From: DASPXK01 sp035637315
GTDB lineage: Bacteria > Chloroflexota > UBA6077 > JACCZL01
Direction of reading: 5' to 3'
Assembly (NCBI GenBank): GCA_035637315.1
Contig: DASPXK010000339.1
Coordinates: forward strand, 1 to 7,696
Length of the DNA stretch: 7,696 nucleotides
The notes below the pieces were generated by a model. It did not search any database and was not told the DNA's origin. It saw nothing but the letters and a program-made list of their open reading frames with translations. Position numbers and translations under genes: made by a program. Shown here piece by piece: positions 5,019-7,696 of this stretch. Each line of letters begins with the position of its first letter. Position 1 is the stretch's first letter.

Positions 5019-7025
5019 TTGGTCCAGGATCTGACGACGGTCCAGGCGCGGGTCGAGGAGCTGCGCCGGGCCATCAACTACCACAACTATCGCTACTACG
5101 TCCTCGACGATCCGGAGATCTCGGACGGCGAATACGACCTCCTGATGAACGAGCTTCGGGCGCTCGAGGAGGAGCATCCGGAGCTCCAGTCGCCCGACTC
5201 GCCCACCCAGCGCGTCGGGGCCGGGCCGGCCGAGCAGTTCCGCTCGGTCGAGCACGCCGCGCCGATGTTGAGCCTGGCCAACGCCTTCTCGTCCGAGGCG
5301 CTGCGAGCCTGGCACACCCGCGCCACCCGCCTGCTCGGGCGCGAGGCGACTGGTTTCGTGCTGGAGCCGAAGATCGACGGTTTGGCCGTCTCGCTCACCT
5401 ACCGCGACGGCCGCCTGGCGGTCGGGGCCACCCGTGGCGACGGCATCCGCGGCGAGGACGTGACTGCGAACATCCGCACGATCAGGAGCGTGCCGCGGAC
5501 GCTGCTCGACGAGCCGCCGGCCCTGATCGAGGTCCGCGGCGAGGTCTACCTCTCGCGAGCCGCCTTCGCCAGGATCAACGAGGAGCGCATGGCAGCCGGC
5601 CAGCCGCTGTTCGCCAACCCGCGCAATTGCGCGGCCGGCTCGCTGCGCCAGCTCGACCCGCGCATCACCGCCTCGCGCCCGCTGGACATCTTCGTCTACG
5701 CGCTCGGCCAGATCAGCGAGCGACCGCCCCGCAGCCACTGGGAGGCGCTCGAACGGTTCCGCCAGCTCGGGCTGCGCACGAATCCACGGAACCGCCGCTG
5801 CGAGAAGATCGACGAGGTCGCCGAGCTGTGCGAGGGCTGGGAGGCGCACCGCGAGTCGCTCGACTACGAGATCGACGGGGTGGTGGTCAAGCTCGACGAT
5901 CTCGACGTCCAGCAGGAGCTGGGCGTCGTGGGGCGTGAGCCGCGCTGGGCGATCGCTTTCAAGTTCCCGCCCACCCAGGCGACGACGAAGCTGCTCGACA
6001 TCGGCGTCAACGTCGGACGGACCGGCAGCCTCAACCCATTCGCCATCCTCGAGCCGGTCCAGGTCAGCGGTGTAACGGTCAAGCTAGCCAGCCTGCACAA
6101 CGAGGACGACATCCGCCGCAAGGACATCCGGGTCGGCGACACCGTGCTGGTCCAACGGGCTGGCGAGGTCATCCCCCAGGTCATCGGCCCGATCCTGAGC
6201 AAGCGGACCGGGCGGGAGGTGCCTTACAGGCTCCCGGACCGCTGCCCCGTCTGCGGCTCGGCAGTGGTTAGGCCGGAGGGCGAGGCGATGGCCCGCTGCA
6301 CCGGCGGCGTGATCTGTCCGGCCCAGCGCTGGGAGCTGCTCAAGCACTTCGTCTCACGGGGGGCAATGGATGTCGACGGGCTCGGCGAGAAGCTGCTCAC
6401 GGCGCTGATCCAGGCCGGCCTGGTCAAGGACTTCGCCGACCTGTACGCCCTCGACAAGGAGGACCTGGTCAAGTTGGAGCGGCTGGCGGACAAGAGCGCC
6501 CAGAACATCCTCGACGCCATCCAGGCGAGTAAGCAGCGCCCGCTCAGCAGGCTGATCGTGGCGCTCGGCATCCGCCACGTCGGCGATCAGGTGGGCGTGC
6601 TCCTGGCCGACCACTTCGGCAGCCTGGATGCGCTCATGAACGCATCCGCGGCCGACATCGAGGCGATCGAGGGAATCGGGCCCAAGATCGCCACCAGCAT
6701 CGCCGACTACTTCGCCGAGCCCTCGAACCGGGCCGTCATCGAACGACTCCGGAAGGCCGGGCTGCGGTTCGAGCAGGAGGCGGCCACCGTTCAAGAGGGA
6801 CCGCTGTCCGGACTGACCTTCGTCGTAACCGGGCGCCTGGCTGGGGCGACGCGCTCCGAGCTCGAGGCCCGCATCCGGCGCCTGGGTGGGGGGGTCGCCG
6901 ACAGCGTCACGAAGAAAACGAGCTACGTCATCGTCGGCGAGGACGCCGGCTCCAAACTCCAGCGTGCCCAGCAGCTCGGGACGCCGATCCTGAGCGAGGA
7001 GGAGTTCGAGGCGCTGATCAGCTGA
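5019..7025 (+). CDS. ligA: NAD-dependent DNA ligase LigA
   Basis: LigA seals nicks in double-stranded DNA using NAD+, joining Okazaki fragments and finishing repair. The product has 668 residues, the standard length, and every domain is present. Domain Ia holds YHNYRYYVLDDPEISDGEYD (21-40). The adenylation domain has the KIDG motif with the AMP-accepting Lys118 (118-121), then GATRGDGIRGEDVT. The OB fold follows. A tetracysteine zinc finger has Cys409, Cys412, Cys427 and Cys433 in the usual C-x2-C-x14-C-x5-C spacing. Helix-hairpin-helix repeats include IEAIEGIGPKIA, and a C-terminal BRCT domain spans about 594-668 (SGLTFVVTGRLAG). No defect is visible. The start is a TTG set by GGAGG at 5008-5012. 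The gene appears to have its own promoter at the edge of array C and diverges from pheA. Confidence 0.97.
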   Translation: MVQDLTTVQARVEELRRAINYHNYRYYVLDDPEISDGEYDLLMNELRALEEEHPELQSPDSPTQRVGAGPAEQFRSVEHAAPMLSLANAFSSEALRAWHTRATRLLGREATGFVLEPKIDGLAVSLTYRDGRLAVGATRGDGIRGEDVTANIRTIRSVPRTLLDEPPALIEVRGEVYLSRAAFARINEERMAAGQPLFANPRNCAAGSLRQLDPRITASRPLDIFVYALGQISERPPRSHWEALERFRQLGLRTNPRNRRCEKIDEVAELCEGWEAHRESLDYEIDGVVVKLDDLDVQQELGVVGREPRWAIAFKFPPTQATTKLLDIGVNVGRTGSLNPFAILEPVQVSGVTVKLASLHNEDDIRRKDIRVGDTVLVQRAGEVIPQVIGPILSKRTGREVPYRLPDRCPVCGSAVVRPEGEAMARCTGGVICPAQRWELLKHFVSRGAMDVDGLGEKLLTALIQAGLVKDFADLYALDKEDLVKLERLADKSAQNILDAIQASKQRPLSRLIVALGIRHVGDQVGVLLADHFGSLDALMNASAADIEAIEGIGPKIATSIADYFAEPSNRAVIERLRKAGLRFEQEAATVQEGPLSGLTFVVTGRLAGATRSELEARIRRLGGGVADSVTKKTSYVIVGEDAGSKLQRAQQLGTPILSEEEFEALIS

Positions 7026-7349
7026 AGCTCCTGCCCGAGTGCCGGTCAGCTGTCCGACCGAGGCGAGCTGCGCCTCGCGGCCCGATCGATCGTGGAGCTA
7101 GCCGCAGCACTCACGCCGTCTGCGGCCTGTATCGGGCGGATGACGGCCATTAAACCCGTAGCGGGCCAGGCGTTCACACAGTTCTACGGCGTTCCGACCG
7201 ATAAGCCTCGGAGATACCGGGCGCAGATGATCGACGGGGTGCTCGCTGTGGACCTGTAGCAGGAAGCGATGGATGCTACGAGCAATCGCGAGCGAGCGCG
7301 GAGACTCAGCGAAACCCGTTGAACAACGAAGAGTGACTGGCAGATCGAC
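7026..7349. other. Convergent spacer between ligA and the 91-residue gene, no confident gene
   Basis: These 324 bases hold a 7-bp hairpin (7059-7077) and two overlapping open frames. On the plus strand the ligA frame stays open after its stop from 7026 to the TAG at 7257-7259; a possible ATG at 7140 would give a 39-residue peptide. On the minus strand the frame of the 91-residue gene stays open after its stop from 7349 to the TAG at 7098-7100. The two frames are in codon register, so each is partly a consequence of the other. Neither has a convincing ribosome site or a family I recognise. The minus-strand stretch includes RNAVELCERLARYGFNG, which looks protein-like and may be a gene relic. 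Confidence 0.5.
7059..7077. terminator. Hairpin downstream of ligA, possible terminator
   Basis: CGAGGCG pairs perfectly with CGCCTCG around a 5-nt loop (AGCTG), 33 nt after the ligA stop. No U-tract follows, so it is at best a non-canonical terminator or a 3'-end stabilising hairpin. Confidence 0.3.
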
Positions 7350-7625
7350 TTACTGGTTGGGCGTCAGGGCGGGGCGCGCTCGAGGAGGTGCCTGCCGCCC
7401 GAGAAACTCCTTCAATTCAGCGCGCACGCCCGGCTCGTCGCGGAGCCCATCAAGCCACTCGCCGACGAGGATCCACGCCCGGTCAGACCATTGGGCCGCG
7501 TGGGGATCGCTTTCGTCGGCGATCCTCTGGACGCGCTCGGCCAGCCAGAGCTGGAATTCTGGAAGCGAAATGCGGCCTTCGACGAAGGCGATGACCCGTT
7601 CGAGGAGCCCCTGAGCAACCCTCAT
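7350..7625 (-). CDS. Small helical protein of unknown function
   Basis: The product has 91 residues from an ATG at 7625, with a modest GGTGGG ribosome site 8 nt upstream and a TATACT -10-like box behind it. Residues 1-76 look fully helical, with alternating hydrophobic and charged positions: LLERVIAFVEGRISLPEFQ (7-25), then Trp27, Trp46, Trp51 and Trp57, and ELKEFLG (70-76). The tail (77-91) is a proline/arginine-rich disordered end. No signal peptide, membrane segment or catalytic motif is visible. The order of hydrophobic residues and the G-x-IS-x-x-EF pattern argue for a real gene rather than a chance frame. I do not recognise the family. A small adaptor, immunity-type or antitoxin-like protein would fit the size, but nothing here shows it. 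It converges on ligA. Confidence 0.65.
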   Translation of the reverse strand: MRVAQGLLERVIAFVEGRISLPEFQLWLAERVQRIADESDPHAAQWSDRAWILVGEWLDGLRDEPGVRAELKEFLGRQAPPRARPALTPNQ

Positions 7626-7653
7626 GACGAAGTCCCACCCTTCTCCTCAACCC

Positions 7654-7659
7654 AGTATA
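7654..7659 (-). promoter_or_regulatory. Possible -10 element of the 91-residue gene
   Basis: The minus strand reads TATACT (five of six to TATAAT), 28 nt before the ATG at 7625, a suitable distance. The -35 region is poor (CACGGG-like), so the assignment rests on the -10 alone. Confidence 0.35.
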
Positions 7660-7696
7660 AGGGCCAAGCGGGTCTGCCCGTGGATAGTACGCGCCA

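Noticed and set aside
4838..5077. Extension of pheA upstream by 80 codons through array C
   Set aside because: The added residues are only heptamer read-through (repeats such as PSPISHLPSP) and overlap ligA. The chorismate mutase domain fits a start at 4837.
4983..5849. Open frame of 288 codons antisense to ligA
   Set aside because: It lies opposite an intact, fully recognisable ligA, has no family motif, and is explained by high GC and codon bias.
4310..5938. Open frame of 542 codons on the plus strand, antisense to pheA and overlapping ligA in another frame
   Set aside because: The translation is Arg/Gly/Pro-rich with no motif, and it runs through array C. It is a high-GC shadow of two certain genes.

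Overview
The window is GC-rich bacterial chromosome. It has long open frames on both strands, frequent GTG/TTG starts and very short gene spacers. No rRNA, tRNA, CRISPR array, transposase or phage gene was recognised. A NAD-dependent DNA ligase, a fused chorismate mutase/prephenate dehydratase, a DUF2851 protein and a DUF1800/DUF1501 pair, together with the base composition, would suit a Chloroflexota-type genome. That placement is an inference from gene content and is not proven here.

Layout. Five genes run leftward, listed in transcription order. They are pheA (3731-4837), a 93-residue membrane protein (3358-3639), a DUF2851 protein (1906-3333), a DUF1800 protein (511-1872) and the start of a Tat-exported, probably lipid-anchored DUF1501 protein (1-363, cut by the window edge). 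ligA (5019-7025) diverges from pheA and runs rightward. After ligA come 324 bases without a confident gene, then a convergent 91-residue gene of unknown function (7350-7625).

The striking feature is not a gene. Three gene boundaries carry three different families of 7-bp repeats. Element A (377-506, TTGGACT/TCGGACT units) lies between DUF1800 and DUF1501. Element B (about 1897-1990, GTTGAAC units) lies at the DUF2851/DUF1800 junction. Array C (4851-4970, CAGGGGC and TGGGAGA/GGGGAGA units) lies between the divergent pheA and ligA. A and B share a plan although their units differ: complementary heptamer arms enclose a 39-40-nt loop containing a small AGCC...GGCT hairpin. B has been captured by the DUF2851 reading frame and encodes its last 27 residues. 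C is a run of G-tracts with G-quadruplex potential, and its last units appear to supply the -35 box of ligA.

Functionally, pheA and ligA are housekeeping genes (phenylalanine synthesis; DNA replication and repair). The DUF1800/DUF1501 pair is a widespread two-gene unit of unknown role, with DUF1501 acting outside the cytoplasm. The close spacing suggests that the membrane protein, DUF2851, DUF1800 and DUF1501 genes are co-transcribed, but nothing in the sequence ties their functions together.
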